DNA of 64,000 nucleotides from Haemophilus sp. HMSC068C11 (GCF_001815355.1 NZ_KV820368.1:32708-96707); one strand, 5' to 3'; shown: positions 48,930 to 60,192, numbered from the stretch's first letter. Translations and numbers: made by a program. Notes: generated by a model from the sequence alone, not told the origin.

Positions 48930-49757
48930 TTAAAAATCACTGTAATTTTTGACCGCACTTTGTGTGAAGAACTGTTTGTCTTCCCAACGCAATAGGGTCA
49001 TTCGATTATTCCACACACATCCTGTATCCAAGGCATAAATACCTTTTGGAGTTGGCTCATCCACTAAACTTGCCCAATGCCCAAATACAATGGGAATTTG
49101 TTTATAAAGTGGATTATCTAAATTAAACCAAGGCGTGAGCTCAGTTGGCGCATCTTTTAAAGGGGATTTACAGGCAAAATCAAAGCGATGATCCAAATAG
49201 CAAAAACGCATTCGAGTGAAAGCATTAATAATGTAACGATGACGCGCTAAGCCCTGTAAATCTGGCGACCAGCGATCTGGCTGTTCAGAATACATATTTT
49301 CAATAAGATAATGAAAGTCACCGTGTTGTAAAATCTGTTCAACTTCAGCCGCACAAGATTTCGCAGTTTTCAAATCCCAATCAGGCGAAATGCCTGCGTG
49401 TGCCATCAGGAAGTTTAATGCTTCATTATGCACAAGTAATGGCTGATGGCGTAACCAATGAATCAGCTCATCAAAATCGGGCGCATTAAAAATGGCATCG
49501 ACACGATCACGCGGTTTTACCTTTTTAATACCCAGTGCGGTCGCAATTAAGTGTAAATCATGATTGCCTAGCACGGTTTGTGCCGAATCGCCAAGTGATT
49601 TTACAAAACGAAGACATTCAAGTGATTTATCCCCACGCGCGACAAGATCCCCCACAAGATAAAGTTTATCTTGCGTAGGACTGAAGCTCACACGTTCTAA
49701 TAAAAGCTGTAATTCATCATAACAGCCTTGTAAATCACCGACGAAATAGGTTGCCAT
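48930..49757 (-). CDS. apaH: Diadenosine tetraphosphatase, symmetrical
   Basis: ApaH hydrolyses Ap4A to two ADP and removes Np4 caps from RNA. The 275-residue metallophosphoesterase shows [17 protein letters not shown] (about 4-20), the metal motifs GDLVARG (about 36-42) and LGNHDLH (about 63-69), and IVFGHWASL near residue 225. It lies 15 bases after rsmA, the enteric order. Its ribosome-binding region overlaps a USS-like GAGCGGTCA. Confidence 0.96.
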   Translation of the reverse strand: MATYFVGDLQGCYDELQLLLERVSFSPTQDKLYLVGDLVARGDKSLECLRFVKSLGDSAQTVLGNHDLHLIATALGIKKVKPRDRVDAIFNAPDFDELIHWLRHQPLLVHNEALNFLMAHAGISPDWDLKTAKSCAAEVEQILQHGDFHYLIENMYSEQPDRWSPDLQGLARHRYIINAFTRMRFCYLDHRFDFACKSPLKDAPTELTPWFNLDNPLYKQIPIVFGHWASLVDEPTPKGIYALDTGCVWNNRMTLLRWEDKQFFTQSAVKNYSDF

Positions 49758-49772
49758 TTTTGACCGCTCTTT

Positions 49773-50636
49773 TTACTCTTCTGAATCTAAGATTTCATCT
49801 TTATTGACATCAGCAGGAGGATTATCCGCTAACCAGTTTGCTAAACGTGCATAATCTGCGATAGCCAAATTTTCTGCACGTGCATTTAAATCAATACCAA
49901 GTGCGGTCAGATTTTCAGATGAAAATAACGTTGAGAGCGCATTGCGCAGCGTTTTACGGCGTTGATTAAACGCTTGGGAGCAAACACGGTTCAACCAATA
50001 TAAATCTTTCACTGGATGTGGCAATTCTTTATGTGGAATTAAACGCACAACGGCTGAATCCACTTTTGGTGCAGGTTTGAAGGCCGAAGGTGGCACTTCA
50101 AGTACAGGCATCACTTGGCAGAAATATTGCGCCATAATGGTTAAACGACCATAAGCTTTGCTATTGGGCCCTGCGCATAAGCGTTTCACCACTTCTTTTT
50201 GCAGCATGAAGTGCATATCTTGAATCACATTATGATACTTAAATAAGTGGAACATCAATGGAGTAGAAATGTTATAAGGTAAGTTACCAAATACACGTAA
50301 TTTTTGCCCTTTTTCTGCTAAATTCTCTTTTGTATAAAGCTCACCAAAATCAAATTGCATCGCATCCGTTTCAATGACGGTGAGTTTTTGATGTAAAAAT
50401 GGATGATGACGTAAACGTTCTGCGAGGTCTCGGTCAAGCTCGACCACCGTAAGATGATCGACAAGCTCTCCAACAGGCTCCGTTAATGCACCAAGCCCTG
50501 GGCCAATTTCTACTAAGAATTGATTCGATTGTGGATGAATTGCCGCCACGATACCTTGAATCACAGAAGTATCATGTAAAAAGTTTTGTCCAAAGCGTTT
50601 ACGGGCGGTATGACCTAAGTGTTTTTTTGAATTCAT
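49773..50636 (-). CDS. rsmA: 16S rRNA dimethyladenosine transferase RsmA
   Basis: RsmA (KsgA) dimethylates A1518 and A1519 of 16S rRNA, a late step of 30S assembly. The 287-residue protein has [12 protein letters not shown] (about 11-22), the SAM motif [14 protein letters not shown] (about 41-54), the catalytic NLPYNIST (about 118-125) and the C-terminal [12 protein letters not shown]. The GT9 gene lies 41 bases upstream on the same strand, and apaH follows. Confidence 0.97.
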   Translation of the reverse strand: MNSKKHLGHTARKRFGQNFLHDTSVIQGIVAAIHPQSNQFLVEIGPGLGALTEPVGELVDHLTVVELDRDLAERLRHHPFLHQKLTVIETDAMQFDFGELYTKENLAEKGQKLRVFGNLPYNISTPLMFHLFKYHNVIQDMHFMLQKEVVKRLCAGPNSKAYGRLTIMAQYFCQVMPVLEVPPSAFKPAPKVDSAVVRLIPHKELPHPVKDLYWLNRVCSQAFNQRRKTLRNALSTLFSSENLTALGIDLNARAENLAIADYARLANWLADNPPADVNKDEILDSEE

Positions 50637-50677
50637 AAAAATAATCTAATAAATGATACAGTTTGTGGTTGGTATCT

Positions 50678-51724
50678 TTAAATATCTAGCCACTCTGGTT
50701 TTATTTCTCTCGGAGAGAGAGCATTAACATTATCACGGTAATGAATAATATGGCATACATTTTTAGAATTGGGATGCCAATGCGTAAAATTTTCTTTGTC
50801 TTGCGAGTAAAAACAAATTATAGGTTTATTTAAACCCGAAGCAATATGAATAGTTGATGTATCAACCGAAATAAGTAGAGTACAGTTTCTAATCAACTCA
50901 ATTGTATGATAGATCGTTGTGCGAGAATTTGGATAAACAAACACATCGTCAAATTGATTAGCGATTCTACTTAAATGCTCATGAGTATCTGGTGTTGAGA
51001 GTAAGACCAATGGGCATTTACGATGATTTCTAATATATGCTAAGTAATCTATAATATGGGCATCGTTAAATTTTCTATTTTTCCCCGCGCCATAGAAGTT
51101 AATTGTAATGTAATTATTTAACTTGTTATCAGTAATAAACTGAAGAATTTCTTCTTTAGTTGAGCCATCTTGCGGAATATCATAGCTTTCATCACTTAGA
51201 CTGATATTTGACTGGGCTAAAGCCTCTTTATAAATCTCTGAAAAATGACCGTCTTTAGTAATATTTATATTAAAAATATTATAATCCGCTTTTCTATAGC
51301 CTATATAATTACGCGCATTGAGTATTCTCAATAGCAACAAGTCTCGGTTTCTAAGTACAATGGTTGGATCAATGACAACATCGTATCTTTCTTTTCTAAT
51401 AAGCAGTGCTGTCTTAATGTAGTCGAGAATGCTTCTTTTCTTTACAAGATAAATCTCATCAATATTATGATTTTTTTGGAACAGATAAGCGTTCTGTTTC
51501 GTGCAGATGACACCAATCTTTATCAAGGGGTTAAATTTCTTTATCTCCCGAAAAACAAAAGAACTAACGATATAGTCGCCAATTTTCCCATCTTGTCGCA
51601 AAAATAAGAAACTCTTAGGATGTTCTAAACTTTTTTGGAAGGGGGATCTTGACGATTTATCAAGTATCAATTTCCCGATTTTTAACCTTAGGGCTTTTAG
51701 CTTATTCATATTGTTTCCCATCAT
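50678..51724 (-). CDS. Glycosyltransferase family 9 (heptosyltransferase-like)
   Basis: The 348-residue protein matches ADP-heptose:LOS heptosyltransferases. Near residue 40 it has FLRQDGKIGDYIVSS, then VICTKQNAYLF, and the C-terminal nucleotide-sugar motif LISVDTSTIHIASGLNKPIICFY (read in parts, about 288-310). It should add a heptose or related sugar to the lipooligosaccharide core. Base composition is more AT-rich than in rsmA. The ATG at 51724 overlaps the stop of the GT25 remnant (ATGA); starts at 51721 or 51709 are possible. The equivalent place in H. influenzae holds lic2A, so this locus looks exchanged. Confidence 0.85.
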   Translation of the reverse strand: MMGNNMNKLKALRLKIGKLILDKSSRSPFQKSLEHPKSFLFLRQDGKIGDYIVSSFVFREIKKFNPLIKIGVICTKQNAYLFQKNHNIDEIYLVKKRSILDYIKTALLIRKERYDVVIDPTIVLRNRDLLLLRILNARNYIGYRKADYNIFNINITKDGHFSEIYKEALAQSNISLSDESYDIPQDGSTKEEILQFITDNKLNNYITINFYGAGKNRKFNDAHIIDYLAYIRNHRKCPLVLLSTPDTHEHLSRIANQFDDVFVYPNSRTTIYHTIELIRNCTLLISVDTSTIHIASGLNKPIICFYSQDKENFTHWHPNSKNVCHIIHYRDNVNALSPREIKPEWLDI

Positions 51725-51932
51725 ATGTCCATAAACTTTAATGACTTAGATGATAAATAGTATTTAGGGGAGAAATTATAATCGAGGTATCCTAATACGG
51801 AAGCAGGCAATTTCTTTCCATCTGTTGAATAAAAAAAGTAAAGTCTAACCTTAAACCAGAAAGGCGTTTAGCAATATTTTCTCTTCTTGTTGAATTTTTT
51901 AAACTAATTACAAATATTTTAGGTATAGCCAT
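51721..51932 (-). pseudogene. Truncated, frameshifted GT25 glycosyltransferase remnant
   Basis: From an ATG at 51932 the frame reads MAIPKIFVISLKNSTRRENI, then AKRLSGLRLDFTFF, a typical GT25 N-terminus. At a seven-base T run (minus strand, 51831-51837) the frame is lost. One added T restores YSTDGKKLPASVLGYLDYNF and SPKYYLSSKSLKFMDI before a TGA at 51723-51721. The family core [10 protein letters not shown] and the rest are missing, so about 65 codons remain. The stop overlaps the GT9 start. It is probably the relic of a lic2A-like gene; the T run could also toggle a short peptide. Confidence 0.75.
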
Positions 51933-52478
<546 letters not shown>

Positions 52479-52493
52479 TTTAGAAATGAAAAG

Positions 52494-52524
52494 AAAAGCC
52501 GATATGTTGATATCGGCTTTTTTT
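52494..52524 (+). terminator. Intrinsic terminator of infA
   Basis: AAAAGCCGATAT/ATATCGGCTTTT (52494-52505 and 52510-52521) has a 4-nt loop and a T run. Confidence 0.92.
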
Positions 52525-52546
52525 GTTTGAAAAGCGTACAAATTAT

Positions 52547-52668
52547 TTGAAGTCTGAAAAAAAATCTGTATAATCAGCGCCCTTAGCCACGTTCATTTTT
52601 TCGTTCCTTGCCTTTGCAGATTGGTGGCTAATCTACGTCAAAGGCTGATTAACCCGTAAGGAGCAGTA
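52547..52668 (+). promoter_or_regulatory. rpsF promoter and structured leader (possible S6:S18-binding element)
   Basis: TTGAAG (52547-52552) and TATAAT (52569-52574) are spaced by 16 bases and followed by a GC-rich discriminator. The leader of about 90 nt contains the 8-bp stem TTAGCCAC/GTGGCTAA (52583-52590 and 52624-52631) and a CCCG segment just before the AAGGAG site. Autoregulatory S6:S18 leaders with a CCG element are known upstream of rpsF; identity here is inferred. Confidence 0.55.
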
Positions 52669-53032
52669 ATGCGTCACTACGAAATCGTGTTTATGGTTCA
52701 TCCGGACCAAAGCGAGCAAGTACCAGGTATGATCGAACGTTACACAGGTTCTGTTAAAGAAGCTGGTGGTCAAGTTCATCGCCTAGAAGATTGGGGTCGT
52801 CGTCAATTAGCGTACCCAATTAACAAATTACACAAAGCACACTATGTGCTTATGAATGTAGAAGCGCCTCAACAAGTCATCGACGAGCTAGAAACGACTT
52901 TCCGTTATAACGATGCTGTATTACGCAGTCTTGTTATCCATACTAAGCACGCCGTAACCGAAGCGTCCCCAATGAAAGCGGCTAAAGAAGAACGTAAACC
53001 TTTAGCTGAAGTTGAAAACAACGATTTTGAGG

Positions 53033-53046
<14 letters not shown>
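52669..53046 (+). CDS. rpsF: 30S ribosomal protein S6
   Basis: S6 binds the 30S platform with S18. The 125-residue protein begins [20 protein letters not shown] and has [26 protein letters not shown] (in two parts, about 41-66). The acidic tail is the region where RimK adds glutamates in E. coli. AAGGAG precedes the ATG. It overlaps priB and heads rpsF-priB-rpsR-rplI. Confidence 0.97.
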
Positions 53047-53601
<555 letters not shown>

Positions 53602-53615
53602 GAAGGAGTTAGGAA

Positions 53616-54065
53616 ATGCAAGTAATTCTTTTAGATAAAATCGTTCACCTAGGTAACGTAGGTGATCAAGTTAATGTTAAATCTGGTTTCGCTCGTAACT
53701 TCTTAATCCCTCAAGGTAAAGCAGTTATGGCAACTAAAGCTAACATTGAACACTTTGAAACTCGTCGTGCAGAGTTAGAAGCAGCGGCAGCAGCAAGTTT
53801 AGCAGCAGCTCAAGCTCGTGCAGCACAAGTGACTGCATTAGGTTCTGTAACTATCGCATCTAAAGCTGGTGAGGAAGGTCGTTTATTCGGCGCAATCACT
53901 ACTCGTGATGTAGCAGAAGCAGTAACTGCAGCAGGCGTTGAAATCGCGAAAAGCGAAGTTCGTTTACCAAACGGTCCAATCCGTACTCTTGGTGATCACG
54001 ATGTTCGTTTCCAACTTCACGGCGAAGTATTTGCAACATTAGATGTTATCGTTGTTGCAGAATAA
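53616..54065 (+). CDS. rplI: 50S ribosomal protein L9
   Basis: L9 binds 23S rRNA near the L1 stalk and limits frameshifting. The 149-residue protein has the N-terminal domain [19 protein letters not shown] with [15 protein letters not shown] long connecting helix (about 40-75) and the C-terminal domain follow. It ends the rpsF operon and is followed by a terminator. Confidence 0.97.
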   Translation: MQVILLDKIVHLGNVGDQVNVKSGFARNFLIPQGKAVMATKANIEHFETRRAELEAAAAASLAAAQARAAQVTALGSVTIASKAGEEGRLFGAITTRDVAEAVTAAGVEIAKSEVRLPNGPIRTLGDHDVRFQLHGEVFATLDVIVVAE

Positions 54066-54087
54066 TTATCAAAGTTTTTGATAAAAG

Positions 54088-54116
54088 AAAACCCGACGTT
54101 ATGTCGGGTTTTTTGT
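54088..54116 (+). terminator. Intrinsic terminator of the rpsF operon
   Basis: AAAACCCGAC/GTCGGGTTTT (54088-54097 and 54103-54112) has a 5-nt loop and a T run. Confidence 0.92.
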
Positions 54117-54157
54117 TTTTCTGGATTAAGAAAATATTTTGGTTATTTGTCGAGAAT

Positions 54158-54189
54158 AAAAAAGTGCGGTCATTTTTGACCGCACTTTT
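54158..54189. terminator. USS-pair terminator after frdD
   Basis: AAAAGTGCGGTCA/TGACCGCACTTTT (54160-54172 and 54177-54189) has a short loop, with an A run on its left that gives Ts on the minus strand. It ends the frdABCD transcript. Confidence 0.9.
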
Positions 54190-54213
54190 ATTTATCAATT
54201 TAGTATTTTTAAA

Positions 54214-54558
54214 TTACAAACCTAATACGGCAAATAACACCCAAACAGTGTAAATGGTTGCGAGGCCGTAGAAGATAAATCCGCCTGCTGGCACGTGGAT
54301 TTTAAGATCGTGCATCGCGTGATGGATACGGTGTAAACCACACCACATTGGGAAAATGGTTAAAACTAAGATAACCAATTTTCCGATCCAAGAATAAGCG
54401 AATGTAATTAAGTTATGTGGATCAATTAATCCGAATGGTAACAATAAACCAAGAATTAAGATCACAACAGGGAAGAAAATCGCACTGACAGTCCCGCCAG
54501 CACCAAACATCAACCATACTGGCGGTTCACCAGAGCGTTTTGGATTTTGATCGACCAT
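54214..54558 (-). CDS. frdD: Fumarate reductase subunit D
   Basis: FrdD is one of two membrane anchors of fumarate reductase and helps form the menaquinol site. The 114-residue protein has three hydrophobic segments (about 16-41, 54-76 and 91-113). It contains [20 protein letters not shown], the family's conserved histidine region. It is the last gene of frdABCD, 11 bases after frdC. Confidence 0.95.
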   Translation of the reverse strand: MVDQNPKRSGEPPVWLMFGAGGTVSAIFFPVVILILGLLLPFGLIDPHNLITFAYSWIGKLVILVLTIFPMWCGLHRIHHAMHDLKIHVPAGGFIFYGLATIYTVWVLFAVLGL

Positions 54559-54569
54559 TTTTTCTCTCC

Positions 54570-54980
54570 CTACATATAAACTAAAATTAATGCGATAACA
54601 CTAATCACAGCTGTTACTGCCCAAAGTGCATTTCTTAACACGTGATGTGGCAAACGTTCATTTTTAACAATGATGTTCATCACTTTTGGTGTCATCACGA
54701 AATAAGTTGCAGTGTGATATAAGGTCGCAATTAATGTGATGATATTTAAGAACACCACAATTGGATTTCTTAAGAAGCCAATGAAATCAACAATACCTAA
54801 GCCTGGTACAGGATTGCTTGCAAGGCAAAGTACACCGTAAAGCAATACGATACAGAACCACACAGCAAAGATAGAAGTTGCTTCACGTACCATATAAGCT
54901 TTGTAGAAATCCAATTTTTGCCACCAAGTAGCCGTCATTGGGCGAACATATTTTTTGCGTTTACTTACTGTTACTGACAT
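54570..54980 (-). CDS. frdC: Fumarate reductase subunit C
   Basis: FrdC anchors the catalytic subunits and contributes to quinol binding. The 136-residue protein begins [28 protein letters not shown] (in two parts, about 6-33). Three hydrophobic segments follow (about 36-57, 72-93 and 116-136), including the conserved LYHTATYF. It lies ten bases after frdB. Confidence 0.95.
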   Translation of the reverse strand: MSVTVSKRKKYVRPMTATWWQKLDFYKAYMVREATSIFAVWFCIVLLYGVLCLASNPVPGLGIVDFIGFLRNPIVVFLNIITLIATLYHTATYFVMTPKVMNIIVKNERLPHHVLRNALWAVTAVISVIALILVYM

Positions 54981-54990
54981 ATTCTTCCCC

Positions 54991-55761
54991 TTAGCCTTTT
55001 GGTTTTAGCATTGAGATAACATAATCTTTGGCACTTTCCACTTTGCCTTGGTTGATTGCAGAAGCTGGATCCACGTGTTTTGGACAGACTTCAGAACAAT
55101 AACCCACGAAAGTACAGCTCCAAACACCGTTTTTACCATTTAATAATGGCATACGTTGTGCTTTACCATGGTCACGGTTATCAAGGTTGTAACGGTGTGC
55201 CATTGTAATCGCTGCAGGGCCTAAGAATTCAGGATTTAAACCAAATTGCGGACAAGCGGCATAGCATAAACCACAGTTGATACACATTGAGAATTGACGA
55301 TATTTTTCAAGCTGTGCCGGCGTTTGTTTCGTACGGCTGACTTGCAACTCTTTCGATGGATGTGGTTTACCATCTAATGCTGGTGCTTCGTTACCAATAA
55401 TATAAGGTTTAATTGCCTCTAAACTTTCGATGAAGTGGCTTAAATCAACCACTAAGTCGCGTTCAATAGGGAAGTTTGCTAATGGTTCAATACGCATATG
55501 GCCGCTGTAATCACGTAAGAATGTTTTACAAGCCAATTTTGGTTTGTTATTTACCATCATCCCACAAGAACCGCAGATCGCCATACGGCAAGACCAGCGA
55601 TAAGAAAGAGACGGTTCAAGTTTATCTTTAATGTAACCTAACGCATCTAAAAGAGAAGTTTGGTTATCATAAGGTACTTGATAAGAGCTTAAATGTGGCT
55701 CTTGATCATTTTCTGGGTTGTAGCGTAATACTTCTACAGTCATTACTGGTGAATTAGCCAT
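54991..55761 (-). CDS. frdB: Fumarate reductase iron-sulfur subunit
   Basis: FrdB passes electrons from menaquinol to FrdA. The 256-residue protein has a [2Fe-2S] domain with [21 protein letters not shown] (in two parts, about 57-77). The [4Fe-4S] motif is [12 protein letters not shown] (about 148-159), and a second cluster cysteine set is [17 protein letters not shown] (about 204-220). The ATG at 55761 has AAGGAG upstream and overlaps frdA by eight bases. The longer frame to 55821 is a shadow of frdA. Confidence 0.97.
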   Translation of the reverse strand: MANSPVMTVEVLRYNPENDQEPHLSSYQVPYDNQTSLLDALGYIKDKLEPSLSYRWSCRMAICGSCGMMVNNKPKLACKTFLRDYSGHMRIEPLANFPIERDLVVDLSHFIESLEAIKPYIIGNEAPALDGKPHPSKELQVSRTKQTPAQLEKYRQFSMCINCGLCYAACPQFGLNPEFLGPAAITMAHRYNLDNRDHGKAQRMPLLNGKNGVWSCTFVGYCSEVCPKHVDPASAINQGKVESAKDYVISMLKPKG

Positions 55762-57553
55762 TTGCTTGCTCCTTAGCTTTCGCAGCCGCTTCTGCCGCTT
55801 CTGCTTCAGCACCATAAACACGTTTTGCTGGTTGAGATTTAGTGATTTTCACCGGGCTGTATTCAATACGCGGTGCATCATCGCCATTGTAGTAAGCAAG
55901 GGTGTGTTTTAAATAATTCACATCATCACGTTCAGTGTAGTCTAAGCGTTGGTGTGCACCACGAGATTCTTTACGTTCAATTGCAGAGTTGGCAATTGAT
56001 TGTGCCACATCAAGGATGTAACCTAATTCTACAGTGTAAAGCACATCGGTATTGAATACGCTTGAACGGTCTGCAACACGAATACGTTTATAACGTTCTT
56101 TAAGCTCAGCAATTTTATCTACTGCTTTTTGCATGCTTTCTTGGTCACGGTAGATACCACAACCTTCTTCCATGACGGTACCCATTTCATCACGGATTTC
56201 AGACCAAGATTCATTACCGTCTTGGTTATAAAGTGCTTCAAGGCGAGCCACAACATCTTGTGCTTGTGCATCAACTGCTGCACGGTTTGCTGGTTGTGCT
56301 TCTGCTGCACGTTGTGCGGCATATTCACCTGCAACACGGCCTAAAACCACTAATTCTGCAAGCGAGTTAGAACCTAAACGGTTTGCACCGTGTAAACCAG
56401 AAGACGCACATTCACCCACAGCAAATAATCCTTTAATGCGAGTTTCGCTGTTGAAATCCACTTCAATACCACCCATGGTATAGTGAACAACCGGACGAAC
56501 TGGAATTGGTTCATTAACTGGGTTTACACCTTCATAAGCACTTGCTAATTCACAAATGAATGGAAGACGTTCATGTAAATATTTTTCACCTAAGTGACGT
56601 AAGTCAAGGTGAACCACATCAACACCTTTTGCAGTTTTTAAGGTGTTGCCTTTTTTCCATTCTTGCCAGAATGCTTGTGAAACTTTATCACGCGGACCAA
56701 GTTCCATATATTTGTTTTCAGGTTTACCGATTGGGGTTTCAGGGCCTAGACCATAATCTTGTAAATAACGGTAGCCGTTTTTATTCACTAAGATACCGCC
56801 TTCACCACGACAACCTTCAGTCATTAAGATACCGGTGTTCGGTAAGCCGGTTGGGTGGTATTGGACGAATTCCATATCACGAAGAGGAACACCATGACGA
56901 TATGCCATTGATAAACCATCACCAGTTACGATACCGCCGTTGGTGTTGAATTTAAATGCACGACAGCCACCACCAGTTGCAATTACAACCGCATTTGCGT
57001 TGATTTGAACAAGTGAGCCTTCCATCATATTCATCGCCACCATACCGCGAGCATGGCCATCATCAACTAAGATGTCTAAAACGAAGTGCTCGTCAAAACG
57101 TTGAATTTGTGGATATTGAATGGATGTTTGGAAAAGGGTATGTAATAAGTGGAAACCGGTTTTGTCTGCCGCGAACCAAGTACGCTCGATTTTCATTCCA
57201 CCGAAACGACGAACGTTTACATCGCCATCTGCTTTACGGCTCCAAGGGCAGCCCCAACGTTCAAGTTGAGTCATTTCCACTGGAGAATGTTCAACGAAGT
57301 ATTCCACCACATCTTGTTCACATAACCAGTCACCACCGGCAACGGTATCGTGGAAGTGCTTATCGTAGGAATCTTCCTCTTTAATTACTGCGGCCGCACC
57401 ACCTTCTGCTGCAACCGTATGGCTACGCATAGGATAAACCTTAGAAACTAATGCGATCTTTAAGTTAGGGTTTGCTTCTGCTGCTGCAATTGCTGCACGT
57501 AAACCGCCGCCACCAGCGCCAACAATAGCAATATCGACATTAACCGTTTGCAC
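55754..57553 (-). CDS. frdA: Fumarate reductase flavoprotein subunit
   Basis: FrdA reduces fumarate to succinate as the terminal step of anaerobic respiration. The 599-residue protein has the FAD motif [19 protein letters not shown] (about 8-26) and the covalent-FAD histidine in [11 protein letters not shown] near residue 44. Substrate residues are in the HPTG and RGEGG segments, with [15 protein letters not shown] (in the form [10 protein letters not shown]). I chose the GTG at 57553 ([11 protein letters not shown]) because TGGAGG lies just upstream; an ATG at 57565 overlaps that site. A CRP-like site lies about 130 bases upstream, in the region shared with epmA. Confidence 0.97.
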   Translation of the reverse strand: MQTVNVDIAIVGAGGGGLRAAIAAAEANPNLKIALVSKVYPMRSHTVAAEGGAAAVIKEEDSYDKHFHDTVAGGDWLCEQDVVEYFVEHSPVEMTQLERWGCPWSRKADGDVNVRRFGGMKIERTWFAADKTGFHLLHTLFQTSIQYPQIQRFDEHFVLDILVDDGHARGMVAMNMMEGSLVQINANAVVIATGGGCRAFKFNTNGGIVTGDGLSMAYRHGVPLRDMEFVQYHPTGLPNTGILMTEGCRGEGGILVNKNGYRYLQDYGLGPETPIGKPENKYMELGPRDKVSQAFWQEWKKGNTLKTAKGVDVVHLDLRHLGEKYLHERLPFICELASAYEGVNPVNEPIPVRPVVHYTMGGIEVDFNSETRIKGLFAVGECASSGLHGANRLGSNSLAELVVLGRVAGEYAAQRAAEAQPANRAAVDAQAQDVVARLEALYNQDGNESWSEIRDEMGTVMEEGCGIYRDQESMQKAVDKIAELKERYKRIRVADRSSVFNTDVLYTVELGYILDVAQSIANSAIERKESRGAHQRLDYTERDDVNYLKHTLAYYNGDDAPRIEYSPVKITKSQPAKRVYGAEAEAAEAAAKAKEQANG

Positions 57554-57683
57554 GATATCCTCCAATCAATAGAAAGTAAAAAAATAAAACGCCCTAAATT
57601 AATAGGGGCATGTTGTAATTCTGCCATTTTTGTTTACAAATTAGTAACTTTTTTTCTGGAATAAACGGACAAAATACTAAAAG

Positions 57684-57699
57684 TGTGATCTAACTCAAA
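57684..57699. promoter_or_regulatory. CRP-like site between frdA and epmA
   Basis: TGTGATCTAACTCAAA matches TGTGA-N6-TCACA at nine of ten conserved positions. It lies about 130 bases from both divergent start codons. It could control frdABCD, epmA or both. No convincing FNR site was found beside it. Confidence 0.55.
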
Positions 57700-57831
57700 A
57701 AAGTTAGTTTTTTATATATTTATAGATGATAACCGTTTGCGTTTAAGAATGATTTAGTCGGATTATTGAGTTAAAAATCACTCTTGTTTACAATAGTCTA
57801 ATTCATTTTAAAGGTGAAAACGGAGAAAAAA

Positions 57832-58815
57832 ATGACCGCACTTAGCGATAAAAAAACAGAATGGAAACCTTCCGCCTCAATTAAAAACTTATTGGCGCGT
57901 GCCAAAATCATTGCGGATATCCGCCAGTTTTTTACTGAACGTGGATTATTAGAAGTTGAAACCCCTGTTTTAAGTGAGTTTGGCGTAACGGATCTTCACC
58001 TTTCTACCTTTAATACCGAATTTGTTGCCCCTTTTGATGAGCTGTCGAAAACGCTCTGGCTTTCTACCAGCCCGGAATATCATATGAAACGTTTACTGGC
58101 GGCAGGCAGTGGACCGATCTTCCAAATTGGCAAAGTGTTTCGTAATGAAGAAGCGGGCAATCGCCATAATCCGGAATTTACCATGCTTGAATGGTATCGA
58201 CCGCACTTTGATATGTATCGTCTGATGAATGAAGTGGATGATTTATTACAACAGATCCTCGATTGTAAACCCGCAGAAACCTTAAGTTATCAATTTGTCT
58301 TCCAAGAATATGTAGGATTAGATCCATTATCAGCGACTCGTCAAGAGTTAGTAGAGGCAGCGCGTAAGCACAACTTTATGGCAGATGACGATGAAGATCG
58401 TGATACCTTACTACAATTTTTATTCAGTGAAGTGGTAGAACCTAAAATCGGACAAGAAGCACCTGTTGCGGTTTATCATTTCCCTTCTTCCCAAGCCGCA
58501 CTTGCACAACTTAGCCCAGAAGATAGCCGTGTGGCAGAACGTTTTGAGTTCTATTATAAAGGCTTAGAGTTAGCCAACGGTTTCCATGAGCTCACCGATG
58601 CACGAGAACAACAATACCGCTTTGAAAAAGACAATCGCCTACGGGAAAAAGCAGGTTTGCCACAGCGTGAAATTGACTATCGTTTTCTAGGGGCATTACA
58701 AGCAGGTATTCCAAATACTTCTGGTGTGGCTTTAGGGGTCGATCGTTTAATTATGATTGCATTAGGCGCGGAAAGTATTAAAGAAGTGATTTCATTTTCG
58801 ATAGAATGTGCCTAG
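57832..58815 (+). CDS. epmA: Elongation factor P-(R)-beta-lysine ligase
   Basis: EpmA (PoxA/GenX/YjeA) attaches beta-lysine to EF-P, which helps ribosomes through proline runs. The 327-residue protein is a lysyl-tRNA-synthetase-like class II domain with no anticodon-binding part. It has motif 2 [20 protein letters not shown] (about 102-121) and motif 3 [15 protein letters not shown] (near 300). The ATG at 57832 has GGAGAAA upstream and itself lies inside a USS, so the peptide begins M-T-A-L. Its place beside frdA matches E. coli. Confidence 0.95.
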   Translation: MTALSDKKTEWKPSASIKNLLARAKIIADIRQFFTERGLLEVETPVLSEFGVTDLHLSTFNTEFVAPFDELSKTLWLSTSPEYHMKRLLAAGSGPIFQIGKVFRNEEAGNRHNPEFTMLEWYRPHFDMYRLMNEVDDLLQQILDCKPAETLSYQFVFQEYVGLDPLSATRQELVEAARKHNFMADDDEDRDTLLQFLFSEVVEPKIGQEAPVAVYHFPSSQAALAQLSPEDSRVAERFEFYYKGLELANGFHELTDAREQQYRFEKDNRLREKAGLPQREIDYRFLGALQAGIPNTSGVALGVDRLIMIALGAESIKEVISFSIECA

Positions 58816-58965
58816 TTTGCTCAAAAAATATTCATTATGTCTTCGAAAATGAATAAAAAAGAAGAATAAATTGCTCAAAATAGAGCGATCATTGTATAGA
58901 CAAAATTCTGAAAAGTTCGATGTGAAAGGATGTTTTTGATTAAAAAATGTCCTTTTTTGTGTAAA

Positions 58966-58987
58966 AAATGTGATCTTGATCCAATTT
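58966..58987. promoter_or_regulatory. CRP-like site upstream of the porin gene
   Basis: AAATGTGATCTTGATCCA begins a close match to the CRP palindrome, with the left half AAATGTGATCT perfect. Its centre is about 70 bases before the expected transcription start, a usual class I activator position. Confidence 0.65.
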
Positions 58988-59012
58988 TAGAAAATTGGAA
59001 GAGATCCTCCCA

Positions 59013-59040
59013 TTGACACTATAGGTTTATTTTGTAATAT
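59013..59040 (+). promoter_or_regulatory. Sigma-70 promoter of the porin gene
   Basis: TTGACA (59013-59018) and TAATAT (59035-59040) are separated by 16 bases. The start site is expected near 59047. Confidence 0.8.
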
Positions 59041-59127
59041 TTGCGACGTCTATTTCGGAGATTGAACTTTTTATGAAAAATTGCTTCAATCAAAAATCAT
59101 AGGTAACAACCAAAAGGAATAACAATT

Positions 59128-60171
59128 ATGAAAAAGACACTAGCAGCATTAATCGTTTCTGCATTTGCCGCTTCAGCAGCAAACGCAGCAGTAGTTTATG
59201 ACAACGAAGGTACTAAAGTTGAATTAAACGGTTCTCTTCGTTTAATCTTAGAAAAAGCGGATGCTAAAAAGTATGACGCAGTAGGTAATTCAACTAAAAC
59301 TGCAAATTCCGCTTTACGTAACGCAGGTTCACGTTTCGGTATCACAGTAAAACACAACTTAGATAACGATTTCTATGCGTTAGGTCGTTTAGAATCCCGT
59401 TTTGATGATACAGAATCTCGTGACCAATTCGGTAGTCTTTATGCTAAACGTGCTTATGTAGGTTTAGGTAGCAAAGCAACTGGTGATATCACATTCGGTC
59501 GTCAATTAACTATCGCAGATGATTTAACCCAAGCAAATGACTATGAATATGGCTTTATTCCAAAAGGTAAATATATTCCAACTTCAGGCACTGGTGTAGT
59601 ACGTTACGACTATAAAGGTATCGAAGGTTTACAATTAAGTGCAAACTATAACTTTGGTCAAACAAATAATGAAAAAGGTAAACCGCTTAATCCTGGTATC
59701 AAAAATGCTTACGCTGTAGGTGCATTATATACAGCAGGTGATTTAGATGCGCGTTTAGCTTATGGTCACACAAACTTTGAAACTGGTGCATCATACGCTC
59801 ACCGTTTAGATGGTGTTTTAGCATCATTAGGCTATAAATTTGGTGATTTCACATTAACTGGTGACTTCGCTTATGGTCATGAAAAATTTGATGATGAAAA
59901 AACAAACAAATTCTATGTGGCTCCAGGTTTCGCATATCAAGTTCTTCCTGCGTCTAAAGTATATGGTAACTACCTATATGAACGCGTAAAAGGTGAAAAC
60001 ACTAAAGATAAAACTCACGGTTTCTTACTTGGTGCAGATTACAAACTTCATAAACAAGTTGTATTATTTGTAGAAGGCAAATATGTGACTACTAAAGAGT
60101 ACGTTAACGATACTTACGATGGTAAAACTAAAGACAGAGCTATCGGTGTAGGTATGCGTGTATTCTTCTAA
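59128..60171 (+). CDS. ompP2: OmpP2-like major porin
   Basis: This 347-residue outer-membrane protein has a signal peptide MKKTLAALIVSAFAASAANA (cleavage after residue 20) and mature start AVVYDNEGTKVELNGSLRL. The rest alternates short amphipathic strands as in a 16-stranded general porin and ends in phenylalanine, the BAM recognition residue. Haemophilus P2 porins admit small solutes, including nicotinamide nucleotides, so it probably serves NAD uptake. Lysine- and aspartate-rich loops (about 43-57, 143-153 and 255-268) are likely surface-exposed. It has a strong promoter and CRP-like site. Confidence 0.92.
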   Translation: MKKTLAALIVSAFAASAANAAVVYDNEGTKVELNGSLRLILEKADAKKYDAVGNSTKTANSALRNAGSRFGITVKHNLDNDFYALGRLESRFDDTESRDQFGSLYAKRAYVGLGSKATGDITFGRQLTIADDLTQANDYEYGFIPKGKYIPTSGTGVVRYDYKGIEGLQLSANYNFGQTNNEKGKPLNPGIKNAYAVGALYTAGDLDARLAYGHTNFETGASYAHRLDGVLASLGYKFGDFTLTGDFAYGHEKFDDEKTNKFYVAPGFAYQVLPASKVYGNYLYERVKGENTKDKTHGFLLGADYKLHKQVVLFVEGKYVTTKEYVNDTYDGKTKDRAIGVGMRVFF

Positions 60172-60192
60172 TCTTTGATTAGAAAAAATCTG

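Larger units (their letters stand above)
58816..59127 (+). other. Regulatory region upstream of the porin gene
   Basis: These 312 bases hold no gene. They carry a CRP-like site (58966-58987), a perfect inverted repeat CCAATTTT-AG-AAAATTGG (58981-58998) that overlaps it, and a strong promoter (59013-59040). The mRNA leader is about 80 nt with AAAGGAAT before the start codon. Confidence 0.7.

Noticed and set aside
55873..57384. Several open frames opposite frdA
   Set aside because: frdA is a clear full-length gene; the antisense frames are rich in His, Arg and Cys and have no ribosome sites.
57566..57831. FNR site (TTGAT-N4-ATCAA) for frdA
   Set aside because: TTGAG and AATCA segments near 57766 have the wrong spacing; no convincing site was found, though FNR control is expected from other species.
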